Below are positions 34,892 to 43,223 of a DNA stretch of 64,000 nt, in pieces (position 1 is the first letter of the stretch; each line of letters starts with the position of its first letter). Source of the stretch: Catenuloplanes atrovinosus (GTDB taxonomy: Bacteria > Actinomycetota > Actinomycetes > Mycobacteriales > Micromonosporaceae); contig NZ_JAVDYB010000001.1 of assembly GCF_031458235.1 (NCBI RefSeq), forward strand, positions 8,581,001 through 8,645,000, written 5' to 3'. The position numbers and the translations under genes are program-made. Under the pieces are notes generated by a model. The model had not been told where the DNA came from, did no database searches, and worked only from the letters and a program-made list of their open reading frames with translations.

Positions 34892-34932
34892 TCCGGAGTG
34901 CCCGGACGTGCCAGCGACCTAAGCCGTCATGC

Positions 34933-36903
34933 TCAGGCCACGTCGATGCGCTGCTTTGGGGCGAACCGAACGTCGCCGGAGTCGGACTTGCCAGCCAGGC
35001 TGACCTTGCCAGCCTGGCTGGATATATCGGCTCCGCCGGATGTGTCGGTCGCGTCGGACGTGCCGGACTCGGTGGAGATATCGGTCCCGCCGGATGTGCC
35101 GGTCGTGCTGGACATGCCGGTCCCGCTGGACGTGCCGGTGCCGCCGGAGGTGCCGGTCCCGCTGAACGTGCCGGTCCTGCCGGAGGTGCCGGTGCCGCTG
35201 GACGTGCCGGCCTCGTCGGAGGTGCCGGTCGCGCTGGACGTGCCGGTCCCGCTGGACGTGCCGGTCGCGTTGGAGGTGCCGGTCCTGCCGGAGGTGCCGG
35301 TCGCGCTGGACGTGCCGGTCCCGCTGGACGTGCCGGTCGCGTTGGAGGTGCCGGTCCTGCCGGAGGTGCCGGTCGCGCTGGAGGTGCCGGTCCCGCCGGA
35401 CGTGCCGGTCGCGCTGGAGGTGCCGGTCGCGTTGGAGGTGCCGGTCCTGCCGGAGGTGCCGGTCGCGCTGGACGTGCCGGTCCCGCCGGACGTGCCGGTC
35501 CCGCCGGACGTGCCGGTCCCGCCGGACGTGCCGGCCTCGCCAGACGTGCCGGCCTCGCCGGACGTGCCGGCCTCGCCGGATATAGCCGGCTGGGTTGTGG
35601 CTGTGCGGGGGGCCAGCAGAAGTGTGGCCAAGGCGGCGGTGGCGGTGAGTGCCAAGGCGCCGGTGAAGCCCCACGGGCCGAGCCCGTGGAAGACCAGCCC
35701 TGTCACGGAGAGTGCGATGCTGGCGGCGGCAGCGTCGGAGATGGCCTTGGCGCCGAGGTTGAAGCCCTGGGTCTCGGAGGTCGAGAAGGCGAGCACCGCG
35801 GTGCTGACCCGTGGGTACATCGTGCCCATCCCGCCGCCCGCGAGCAGCCACCCGAGGCCGGCCACCAGCGGATGCAGGCTGAAGGCGGCGGTGGCGAGGA
35901 CCAGCAGGACTCCCACCGCGAGCAGCCCGCCACCGAGCCGGATCACGACGTGGTGCGGGGTGCGGGCCGCGAAGCGGCGGCCCTGGAGGTCGGAGGCGAG
36001 GGCCCAGGAGAGCGCGGCCGCGGTGAGGAACGCGCCGGACAGCCAGGCGGGGTAGCCGTACCGGTCCTGGAGGAGCAGGGGGAGGTAGGCCTCGGTGCCG
36101 AAGAAGGCGGCGCCGGCCGTACCGCAGATCAGGATGGTGGAGGGCAGGCCGCGGGTGGCGCGCAGCGTGCCGCGGGGGAAGAGCGGGCGCAGCGCGAGGG
36201 CGGCGGCGATCAGGGCCGGTGCGACCAGCAGCCAGGTGGAGGCGAGGCTGAGCGCGAGGACGGCGGTCGCGACCACGGTGGCGGCGGCGGTCCGGAACAG
36301 GTCGTGGCGGGACAGCGGGGTCGGCGTGACCGGGGGGAGGCGGCGCAGCGCGGGCAGGATGAGCGTGGTGACCAGCGCGACCAGGGCGAGTACGCCGAGG
36401 AAGACCCAGTGCCAGGAGAGTGCGTCGGTGACCAGGCCGGCGGCGAACGGGCCGATCAGCGACGGGACGACCCAGGCCGCGGCGAACAGGCCGAAGACGC
36501 GGGGGTGGAGCGCGGGCGGGTAGACGCGGGCGACCAGCACGTTGAGCGCGACGGCGTAGGCGCCGTAGCCGAGGCCCTGCAGCAGGCGGCCGGCGACGAA
36601 GACGGTCATGGTGCCGGCCAGGCCGGCGAGCGCGAGTCCGGCGGCGAAGACGCCGATGGCGGCCAGCAGCGGGCCGGCGGGGCCGCGACGGTCGGCGAGC
36701 GTGCCGCCGGTGACCATGCCGACCGCGGCGGCGGCGAGCGTGGCGGCGAATCCGAGCGTGTAGAGGTCTCGGCCGCCGAGGTCGGCCGTGATGACCGGCA
36801 TGACCGTGGTGACGGCCAGCGACTCGAACGCGGCGAGGAAGACCAGGCTGACCGCGCCGATCGTGGTCAGCAGATGGCGGCGGTCGAACACGCTGTCGAT
36901 CAT
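34933..36903 (-). CDS. MFS transporter with long Gly/Thr/Ser repeat tail
   Basis: This 656-residue protein has an MFS transporter core of about 440 residues (12-14 hydrophobic segments, LADRRGPAGPLLAA motif A region, GRLLQGLGYGAYAVALNVLV) and a C-terminal tail (residues 442-633) of 32 six-residue repeats such as SGGTGT, SSATGT, SNATGT, ending with a 23-residue unique segment. The core should export a small molecule; the tail is unusual for an MFS protein and probably extends from the membrane as a disordered linker. It lies 28 bp after an anti-sigma-like ATPase gene on the same strand. ATG 36903 is the only plausible start. Confidence 0.85.
   Translation of the reverse strand: MIDSVFDRRHLLTTIGAVSLVFLAAFESLAVTTVMPVITADLGGRDLYTLGFAATLAAAAVGMVTGGTLADRRGPAGPLLAAIGVFAAGLALAGLAGTMTVFVAGRLLQGLGYGAYAVALNVLVARVYPPALHPRVFGLFAAAWVVPSLIGPFAAGLVTDALSWHWVFLGVLALVALVTTLILPALRRLPPVTPTPLSRHDLFRTAAATVVATAVLALSLASTWLLVAPALIAAALALRPLFPRGTLRATRGLPSTILICGTAGAAFFGTEAYLPLLLQDRYGYPAWLSGAFLTAAALSWALASDLQGRRFAARTPHHVVIRLGGGLLAVGVLLVLATAAFSLHPLVAGLGWLLAGGGMGTMYPRVSTAVLAFSTSETQGFNLGAKAISDAAAASIALSVTGLVFHGLGPWGFTGALALTATAALATLLLAPRTATTQPAISGEAGTSGEAGTSGEAGTSGGTGTSGGTGTSGGTGTSSATGTSGRTGTSNATGTSSATGTSGGTGTSSATGTSGRTGTSNATGTSSGTGTSSATGTSGRTGTSNATGTSSGTGTSSATGTSDEAGTSSGTGTSGRTGTFSGTGTSGGTGTSSGTGMSSTTGTSGGTDISTESGTSDATDTSGGADISSQAGKVSLAGKSDSGDVRFAPKQRIDVA
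35005..35580 (-). repeat. 18-bp minisatellite in the MFS gene (32 units)
   Basis: Thirty-two in-frame 18-bp units occur, with a higher-order 72-bp pattern (SSATGT, SGRTGT, SNATGT and a fourth unit) repeated about three times. Units at the 3' end are more diverged. The opposite strand is also open and reads as Gly-Ala-Pro-like collagen-type repeats, which is a shadow. Confidence 0.92.
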
Positions 36904-36931
36904 GGCCCGACGGTACGAGCTGAAGCCGGGT

Positions 36932-37348
36932 TCAGGTCAACCCGGAGGAGACCCGCACCGTGGTCCCGTCCGGGCCGCTGGCCACGTCGATGCGGTCCGT
37001 CAGCCGGCCGGCCAGGAACAACCCCCAGCCGCCGGGCGCGGCCGGGACCGGCAGCCGCTCGGCTCGGGCCGCCACGTCGAAGCCGGTGCCGCGGTCCGCC
37101 ACCTCGCACGCCAGTGACGTGCCGTCCCGCCACAGCCGGAGGCCGCCGTGCCCGCCGCCGTGCCGGACCGCGTTGGTGAGCAGCTCGTACACCGCGAGCA
37201 CGAAGTCGTCGAGCCGCTCGCCGCGCAGGCCCGCGTCCGCGGCGCAGGCCGCGACCCGGTGCCGCAGCGCGGTCACGGTGGCCGCGTCGAACCGCGTCTC
37301 GAGCAGCACGGAGGAGCCCGCGAGCGGGGGAGTGGGGTGGTCGGCCAT
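36932..37348 (-). CDS. Anti-sigma-factor-like histidine-kinase-type ATPase
   Basis: This 138-residue single-domain protein has the HATPase_c N box ELLTNAVRHGG, G1 box DRGTGFD and G2 GGWGLFLAGRL. It resembles RsbW/SpoIIAB-like regulators that bind sigma factors or anti-anti-sigma partners. ATG 37348 has GAGGGG upstream and fits the family start. The adjacent MFS gene 28 bp downstream may be co-transcribed; no partner is adjacent. Note that a divergent histidine kinase begins 98 bp away. Confidence 0.85.
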   Translation of the reverse strand: MADHPTPPLAGSSVLLETRFDAATVTALRHRVAACAADAGLRGERLDDFVLAVYELLTNAVRHGGGHGGLRLWRDGTSLACEVADRGTGFDVAARAERLPVPAAPGGWGLFLAGRLTDRIDVASGPDGTTVRVSSGLT

Positions 37349-37445
37349 GCGCGGTTCCCCTCGCCTGCTGGTCAAGGGCGTACGGCATCACCACAGTACG
37401 CGTTCCACCGCTCACCGGCGCACCGGCGTGTGGCACGGTGACACC

Positions 37446-38594
37446 GTGCAACCAGGTCTAGCGACTCCCATGTGGCGCGCGATCGGCGCGTACCGGATCG
37501 CCTCGCTCGTGTACGTCATGGTCCTGATCGTGCGCAACGTGGACCGGTACGAGAATCCGCTCGCCGCCGGCCCGGTGCTGGCGCTGATGGTCGGCTGGAC
37601 CGCGTTCGCGACCGCCGCGTTCTCCCGGCCGCAGTGGCGGGGCTGGCCGATGCTGATCGCGGACCTCGCGGTCTCGCTGGTCGTGGTGATCGTCAGCCCG
37701 TACGTGGTCGGCCAGGCCACCCTGAACGACGGCGTGCCCACGCTGGCCGTCGCCTGGCTCGGCGCGCCGGTGCTGGCCTGGGCGGTCTCCGGCGGCCGGC
37801 GGCGCGGGCTGGCCGCCGCGCTGGTGCTCGGCGGCGCCGACGTGCTGGTCCGCGACCGGCTGCACCCGTCCACGCTGAACGGGGTGGCGCTGATGGTGCT
37901 GGCCGGGTTCGTGGTCGGGCTGGTGGCGCGGCTCGCGGTGGACGCGGAGGAGCGCATGCAGCGCGCGATCGAGCTGGAGGCCGCGACGCGCGAGCGGGAG
38001 CGGCTGGCCCGCGACATCCACGACTCCGTGCTGCAGGTGCTGGCGCTGGTGCAGCGGCGCGGCGCGCACCTGGACGGCGAGGCCGGCGAGCTGGCCCGGC
38101 TCGCCGGGCAGCAGGAGGCGAAGCTGCGCATGCTGATCGCGGACGGCCCGGCCGGCCCGCCCGCGGGCGAGGAGGGCGAGGCGGACCTGCGGACGGTGCT
38201 CGGCCGGTTCGCGTCGGACACGGTGTCGATCGCGAGCCCGGCCACGCCGGTGCCGCTACCGGTGCGCGCGGCCGAGGCGGTCGGCGCCGCGGTCGGCGCC
38301 ACGCTGGACAACGTGGCGCGGCACGCGGGACCGGCCGCGCGCGCGTGGGTGCTGCTGGAGGACGACGACACCGCGATCACGATCTCGGTCCGGGACGACG
38401 GCCCGGGCTTCCCGGCGGGCCGGCTGGAGGAGGCGGCGTCCCAGGGCCGGCTGGGCGTGGCGCAGTCGATCCGCGGCCGCGTCGCCGACCTGGGCGGCAC
38501 CGTGGAGATCTATTCACAACCCGGCGAGGGTACGGAGGTGGAGCTGCGCGTGCCGCGACGTGGGCGCTCCGGCCGTACCGGCGGACGGTCGTGA
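37446..38594 (+). CDS. Membrane sensor histidine kinase (NarL-type, HisKA_3)
   Basis: This 382-residue protein has about five N-terminal hydrophobic segments, the HisKA_3 phospho-acceptor region RERLARDIHDSVLQVLALV and an ATPase domain (GATLDNVARHAG, VRDDGPGFPAG, GRLGVAQSIRGRVADLGG). It pairs with the response regulator starting 15 bp downstream. GTG 37446 is chosen; an ATG at 37470 is possible. The signal it senses, presumably at the membrane, is not evident. Confidence 0.88.
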   Translation: MQPGLATPMWRAIGAYRIASLVYVMVLIVRNVDRYENPLAAGPVLALMVGWTAFATAAFSRPQWRGWPMLIADLAVSLVVVIVSPYVVGQATLNDGVPTLAVAWLGAPVLAWAVSGGRRRGLAAALVLGGADVLVRDRLHPSTLNGVALMVLAGFVVGLVARLAVDAEERMQRAIELEAATRERERLARDIHDSVLQVLALVQRRGAHLDGEAGELARLAGQQEAKLRMLIADGPAGPPAGEEGEADLRTVLGRFASDTVSIASPATPVPLPVRAAEAVGAAVGATLDNVARHAGPAARAWVLLEDDDTAITISVRDDGPGFPAGRLEEAASQGRLGVAQSIRGRVADLGGTVEIYSQPGEGTEVELRVPRRGRSGRTGGRS

Positions 38595-38609
38595 CCTTAA
38601 GGTAAGCCT

Positions 38610-39257
38610 GTGACCCGGGTGATGGTGGTGGACGACCACCCGATGTGGCGGGACGGCGTGGCCCGTGACCTGACCGAGGCCGGCCACGAGGTGGTCGCGG
38701 CCACGGGGGAGGGGCGGCAGGCGGTGCGGATCGCGGCCGCGGCCCGGCCCGACCTGGTGGTGCTGGACCTGCAACTGCCGGACATCGACGGGGTCGAGGT
38801 GATCAGCGGGCTGCTGGCCGCGCTGCCCGGGGTGCGCATCCTGATGCTGTCCGCCAGCGGCGAGCAGCAGTCGGTGCTGGACGCGGTGAAGGCCGGTGCC
38901 ACCGGTTACCTGCTGAAGTCCGCCGGTCAGGCCGAGTTCCTGGCCGCGGTGGAGGCGGCGGCCGCGGGCGAGGCGGTGTTCACGCCGGGGCTGGCCGGGC
39001 TGGTGCTGGGCGAGTTCCGGCGGCTGGCGACCGAGCCGCCGCGCACCGAGGACGACGGCGCGCCGCGGCTGACCGACCGGGAGACCGAGGTGCTGCGGCT
39101 GGTCGCGAAGGGGCTGTCGTACAAGCAGATCGCCGAGCGGCTGGTGCTCTCCCACCGCACGGTGCAGAACCACGTGCAGAACACGCTCGGCAAGCTTCAG
39201 CTGCACAACCGGGTCGAGCTGACCCGGTACGCCATCGAAAAGGGTCTGGATCAGTGA
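38610..39257 (+). CDS. LuxR/NarL-type response regulator
   Basis: This 215-residue protein has a receiver domain (VMVVDDHPMWRDGVARDL, Asp in VVLDLQLPDIDG, Lys in YLLKSAGQ) and a LuxR HTH (LTDRETEVLRLVAKGLSYKQIAERLVLSHRTVQNHVQNTLGKLQLHNRVELTRYAIEKG). It is the partner of the histidine kinase just upstream. GTG 38610 follows TAAGGT (38598-38603) by 6 nt, so it may have its own leaderless transcript. Its stop overlaps the start of the folP-like gene by 4 bp. Confidence 0.92.
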   Translation: MTRVMVVDDHPMWRDGVARDLTEAGHEVVAATGEGRQAVRIAAAARPDLVVLDLQLPDIDGVEVISGLLAALPGVRILMLSASGEQQSVLDAVKAGATGYLLKSAGQAEFLAAVEAAAAGEAVFTPGLAGLVLGEFRRLATEPPRTEDDGAPRLTDRETEVLRLVAKGLSYKQIAERLVLSHRTVQNHVQNTLGKLQLHNRVELTRYAIEKGLDQ

Positions 39258-40144
39258 GTTTCTTCGAGCCGGAGATCGTGTCGCCGAAGCGGCGGATCGG
39301 CGCGCGCGAGTTCGACTTCTCCCGGCAGGTCGCGGTGATGGCGATCGTGAACCGGACGCCGGACTCGTTCTTCGACCGGGGGCGCACGTTCGCGCTGCGG
39401 GCGGCCGTGGACGCGGTGCTGGCCGCGGCGGCGGACGGCGCCGACTGGATCGACATCGGCGGCGTGCCGTTCGGCCCGGGCCCGGAGGTCACCGAGGCCG
39501 AGGAACTGGACCGGGTGATCCCGGTGGTCGAGGCGGTGCGCGCGGCCAGCGACGTGGTCATCTCGGTGGACACGTACCGGACCGGTGTGGCGCGGGCCGC
39601 GATCGACGCGGGCGCGGACGTCATCAACGACACCAGCGGGCTCCAGGACGACGCGCTGGCGTCGCTGGTCGCGGAGAGCGCGGCGCACCTGGTGATCACG
39701 CACAGCCTGGCCTCGCCGCCGCGCACGCCGCACCCCAGGCCGGTCTATCGGGACGTGGCCGGGGAGATCGGCGGGTTTCTCGCCGATCGGGCCGCCCGCG
39801 CGGTGTCGCTGGGCGTGCCGCCGGAGCGGATCATCATCGACCCGGGCCACGACCTGAACAAGAACACCCGGCACACGCTGGAGCTGTGCCGGCGGCTGCA
39901 CGAGATCACCGCGATCGGCTACCCGACGCTGGCCGCGGTCTCCAACAAGGACTTCATCGGCGAGACGCTGGACCTGCCGGCCGGGCTGCGGCTGCCGGGC
40001 ACGCTCGCGGCCGTGGTGCTGAGCATCGTGCAGGGCGCGCGGATCGTGCGGGTGCACGACGTGCCGGCGGCGGTCTCGGCGGTGCGGCTGACCGAGGCGG
40101 TGCTCGGCTGGCGCGAGCCGGCCTACACCCGGCACAACGCATGA
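39254..40144 (+). CDS. Dihydropteroate-synthase-like protein (FolP2 type)
   Basis: This 296-residue protein has the DHPS barrel (VAVMAIVNRTPDSFFDRG, VISVDTYRTGVA, INDTSGLQDD, IIIDPGHDLNKNT). The DHPS signature is DIGGVPFGPG rather than the standard DIGGESTRPG. Mycobacterial FolP2 shows the same kind of change and did not complement DHPS loss, so enzymatic DHPS activity is doubtful. GTG 39254 overlaps the response regulator stop. The next gene, a RibD-C-like reductase, overlaps it by 4 bp, so the two are translationally coupled. Confidence 0.88.
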   Translation: MSFFEPEIVSPKRRIGAREFDFSRQVAVMAIVNRTPDSFFDRGRTFALRAAVDAVLAAAADGADWIDIGGVPFGPGPEVTEAEELDRVIPVVEAVRAASDVVISVDTYRTGVARAAIDAGADVINDTSGLQDDALASLVAESAAHLVITHSLASPPRTPHPRPVYRDVAGEIGGFLADRAARAVSLGVPPERIIIDPGHDLNKNTRHTLELCRRLHEITAIGYPTLAAVSNKDFIGETLDLPAGLRLPGTLAAVVLSIVQGARIVRVHDVPAAVSAVRLTEAVLGWREPAYTRHNA

Positions 40145-40860
40145 GGTCGCTGCTCGCCGGCGGCGACCCGGTGGATCTGACCGCGGCGTACGCGATGGAC
40201 CGGCCGTCGCTACGGGTCAACTTCGTGGCCAGCGCGGACGGCGCGGCCACGCTGGACGGGCGCTCCGGCGGGCTGGGCAACGCCAACGACCAGCACATCC
40301 TCGGCCTGCTCCGGCGGCTGGCGGACGTGCTGGTGGTGGGCGCGGGCACGCTGCGCGCCGAGGGGTACGGCCCGCTGGTGCTGGGCGGGACCGCCGTGGC
40401 CTGGCGCCGCGATCACGGAATGCCGGACCACCCGCGCCTGGCCGTGGTCTCGGCCCGGTTGCACGGCCTCGGCCCGGAGCACCCCTCGTTCGCCGGCGCG
40501 CCGGTCCGGCCGCTGGTGGTCACGGTCGGGGCCGCGCCGGAGGATCGCCGCCGCGCGCTGGCGGACGTCGCGGACGTGCTGATCTGCGGCGACGACGAGT
40601 TGGACGCGGCCGCGCTGCCGGAGATGCTGGCGGCGCGCGGCCTGCCGGGCGTGCTCTGCGAGGGCGGGCCCACGCTGTTCGGCGCGCTGGTCGCGGCGGA
40701 CCGGGTGGACGAGCTGTGCCTCACGCTCAGCCCGTGGCTGGCCGGCGCCGGCGCGAGCCGGATCGTGGCGGGGCCGCCCGCGGTGCCGCGCCCGCTCACG
40801 CTGCGGCACGTGCTCACCGACGACGAACTGCTGTTTCTCCGGTACGCCCGCCAAGTCTGA
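40141..40860 (+). CDS. RibD C-terminal-like pyrimidine reductase
   Basis: This 239-residue protein has a dihydrofolate-reductase-like RibD_C domain (RPSLRVNFVASADGAATLDGRSGGLGNANDQHILGLLRR is the canonical start, and VLCEGGPTLFGALVAADRVDELCLTLSPWLAGAGASRIV is near the end). It probably reduces a pteridine or deaminated pyrimidine sugar with NADPH. It overlaps the FolP2-like gene by ATGA, suggesting that the two act on the same pterin-like or flavin-related compound. No ribA/B/H genes are adjacent. Confidence 0.88.
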   Translation: MRSLLAGGDPVDLTAAYAMDRPSLRVNFVASADGAATLDGRSGGLGNANDQHILGLLRRLADVLVVGAGTLRAEGYGPLVLGGTAVAWRRDHGMPDHPRLAVVSARLHGLGPEHPSFAGAPVRPLVVTVGAAPEDRRRALADVADVLICGDDELDAAALPEMLAARGLPGVLCEGGPTLFGALVAADRVDELCLTLSPWLAGAGASRIVAGPPAVPRPLTLRHVLTDDELLFLRYARQV

Positions 40861-40912
40861 CCCCTCGGTCAGCAAAAACCGTCCCGCTGCTCAGCCCATA
40901 CTGCGCCGCGAC

Positions 40913-41896
40913 TCAGCGAGCGCGGCGCCGCGCGGTCAGGATCGCCGCCGCGCCGACGGCCAGGCCGGTGGCCGCGCCGGCCCGGAGCAGCATCCGGGTC
41001 CGCCCGTGCCACCCGCCGCGCTCCTCCCCGGTGGCCCGGCTGCCGGTCAGGTTGCCGGTGGTGTCCGGCGCGCCCCGGCGGCCCACCGCGGTCCGCGCGC
41101 CGTACGCGCCGAGCACCCGCTCGGTGATCCCCGGCATCAGCCGCCACTGGTACCCGAGCAGCGCCGCGGCCAGTCCCGCGTACGTCTCCCGGCGCGGGTG
41201 CTCCAGCATCCGGACGATCGCGCGGGCGACCACCCCGGGCGGGTAGACCGGCGGCGGTGGCGTCGGCTCGCGTCCGGAGTGATTCGCGGCATGTGCGAAG
41301 AACGGCGTGTCGATGGTGGCGGGCAGCACCGTGCAGACCGAGATCCGCCGCCCCCACGGCTCGTGCCGCAGCTCCTGCCGCACGGTGTCGGACAGCCCGC
41401 GCACGCCGTGCTTGGCCGCGTTGTACGACGACATGTACGGCATCGTGACCTCGGCCAGCACGGACGCGTTGTTGACGATCACGCCGCCGCCGGCCGCGCG
41501 CAGGTGCGGCAGCGCGGCCCGCATGCCGTACGCGGTGCCCAGCAGGTTGACCTCCACCACCCGGCGGAACTCCTCCGGCGGCACGTCGCCGAGCAGCCCG
41601 TACGCGGCCTCGGTGGCGTTGTTCACCCACCCGTCGATCCGCCCGGCCGAGGCCGCCGCGCGGGTGGCCAGGTCCGCGACCGCGGCCGGGTCGGTGACGT
41701 CGGTCGGCACCGCCAGCGCCCGCCCGCCGGCCGCCCGGCAGTCCTCCGCCACCCGGCCGAGCGCGTCCGTACCGCGCGCGGCCAGCACCACGGACGCGCC
41801 GCGCCCGGCGAGCGCGCGGGCGGTGGCCGCGCCGATGCCGCCGGACGCTCCGGTGATCACGATCGTCGACTGGGAGAGCGGTCTGCTGAGGGGCAT
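40913..41896 (-). CDS. SDR oxidoreductase with C-terminal membrane anchor
   Basis: This 327-residue enzyme has the cofactor loop TGASGGIGAATARAL, a variant WVNNATEA (usually NNAG), Ser in VIVNNASVLAE and active-site YNAAKHGVRGL. A C-terminal extension ends with a hydrophobic segment (LLRAGAATGLAVGAAAILTARRRAR). This group is common in actinobacteria with membrane-linked SDRs. It is divergent from a glycosyltransferase over 160 bp. Confidence 0.88.
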   Translation of the reverse strand: MPLSRPLSQSTIVITGASGGIGAATARALAGRGASVVLAARGTDALGRVAEDCRAAGGRALAVPTDVTDPAAVADLATRAAASAGRIDGWVNNATEAAYGLLGDVPPEEFRRVVEVNLLGTAYGMRAALPHLRAAGGGVIVNNASVLAEVTMPYMSSYNAAKHGVRGLSDTVRQELRHEPWGRRISVCTVLPATIDTPFFAHAANHSGREPTPPPPVYPPGVVARAIVRMLEHPRRETYAGLAAALLGYQWRLMPGITERVLGAYGARTAVGRRGAPDTTGNLTGSRATGEERGGWHGRTRMLLRAGAATGLAVGAAAILTARRRAR

Positions 41897-42055
41897 GTCG
41901 CCCGCGTACCCAGCGGCGCCCGCGGCTATCCGGAACCGGGTGAGGTTTTGCGACCGCCCCGCCGGGTTAAGCAGTGACCGGCTCTCTCAGCTGTACGTCA
42001 CCCTGCCGGCGGCTGGTTTTCTGGTGTCCGTATGTCGAAACAGCGGAGGTGAGCG

Positions 42056-43222
42056 ATGCGTGTGGGCCTGATCAGGGCCAATGCCCGTCCCATGGAGGCG
42101 GGCACGTCCAGGGTGGCGGCCGAACTGGCCGCGCTCGGCCACGACGTCCGAATCTTCGAGTGCCGCGGCTCCGGGCCGGCCGCCGGCGATGAGGTCTTCA
42201 CCGAGTCCGGGTACGCCGTGCACCGCGTCTCGCCGCCCGCGCCCCAGGGCCAGGGGCCGGCCGGCCGCTTCGTCGCGCAGTTGGCCGGCGTGGGCCGCCG
42301 GCTGGCCGACCGGTGGTCCAGCGGCTGGGTCCCGGACGTCGTGCACGGCCACTACTGGCTCGGCGGGCTGGCGGCCGCCACCGCGGCCCGCGGCTCCGGG
42401 CTGCCGATGGTCCAGACGTTCTACTCGGTCGGCTCCGCGCAGCGGCGGCTCGGCAAGCCGGACGCCTGCCTCGGCGAGCGCATCGCGATGGAGCGGGTGC
42501 TCACCCGGGCGGCGGACGTGACGGTCGCGCAGTCCCCGGACGAGGCGGACGAGCTCACCCGGCTGGGCGCGCCGCGCGCCTCGGTCGCGCTGATCCCGTC
42601 CGGCGTCGACACCGCGATGTTCCAGCCGGACGGCGAGGCGGAGGCCCGGACCGGCGGCATGGAGCGCATCGTCTCGGTCGGGCTCGGGCCCGGGCACGGT
42701 CAGGATCACCTGATCAGGGCGCTGCGGTACGTACCCGGGGCGGAATTGGTGATCATCGGCGACGCGGGCGGGGACGGCCACGGCGACGTGGTGCGCGCGC
42801 TGGGCGAACTGGCCCGGCGCAGCCGCGTGGAGGACCGGGTGCGGATCGTCGGCGCGGTGCCGCACGAGCGGATGGCCCGCTGGTACCGCTCCGCGGACGT
42901 GGTGGCCTGCACGCCCCGCACCGCGCCGAGCGGCGCCGTCCCGGTCGAGGCGATGGCGTGCGGCGTGCCGGTGGTCGGCTACGCGCTGGGCGGCATCGCG
43001 GAGAGCGTGGTGGACGAGGTCACCGGCCGGCTGGTGAAGCCCGGCGACGTGCGCGCCACCGGGTCCGCGCTGCGCGAGCTGATGAGCCGGAAGGTGCAGC
43101 GCACCGCGTTCGGCGACGCGGCCGTGGACCGGGTGCGGTGCCGCTACACCTGGGAGCGCACCGCGTCCGCGCTGGAGGCCGTCTACGAGCGCCTGCTGAC
43201 CCCGCAGGCGGTGCCGGCCTGA
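42056..43222 (+). CDS. GT4-family glycosyltransferase
   Basis: This 388-residue GT-B glycosyltransferase has an N-terminal acceptor domain (GTSRVAAELAALGHDVRIFE, DVVHGHYWLGGLAAATAA) and a C-terminal donor domain (IPSGVDTAMF, VSVGLGPGHGQDHLIRAL, TPRTAPSGAVPVEAMACGVPVVGYALGGIAESVVDEVTGRLV, including the ExxxxG-like EAMACG). It resembles MshA/PimB-like GT4 enzymes using nucleotide sugars. ATG 42056 has GGAGGTGAG upstream. No acceptor is indicated; its 3' end abuts the convergent DMT-like gene by 1 bp. Confidence 0.88.
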   Translation: MRVGLIRANARPMEAGTSRVAAELAALGHDVRIFECRGSGPAAGDEVFTESGYAVHRVSPPAPQGQGPAGRFVAQLAGVGRRLADRWSSGWVPDVVHGHYWLGGLAAATAARGSGLPMVQTFYSVGSAQRRLGKPDACLGERIAMERVLTRAADVTVAQSPDEADELTRLGAPRASVALIPSGVDTAMFQPDGEAEARTGGMERIVSVGLGPGHGQDHLIRALRYVPGAELVIIGDAGGDGHGDVVRALGELARRSRVEDRVRIVGAVPHERMARWYRSADVVACTPRTAPSGAVPVEAMACGVPVVGYALGGIAESVVDEVTGRLVKPGDVRATGSALRELMSRKVQRTAFGDAAVDRVRCRYTWERTASALEAVYERLLTPQAVPA

Positions 43223-43223
43223 G

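Noticed and set aside
34876-37179. Plus-strand frame with collagen-like Gly-Ala-Pro repeats
   Set aside because: It is the antisense of the MFS repeat tail and MFS core; no domain is recognisable and the codon pattern follows the minus-strand gene.
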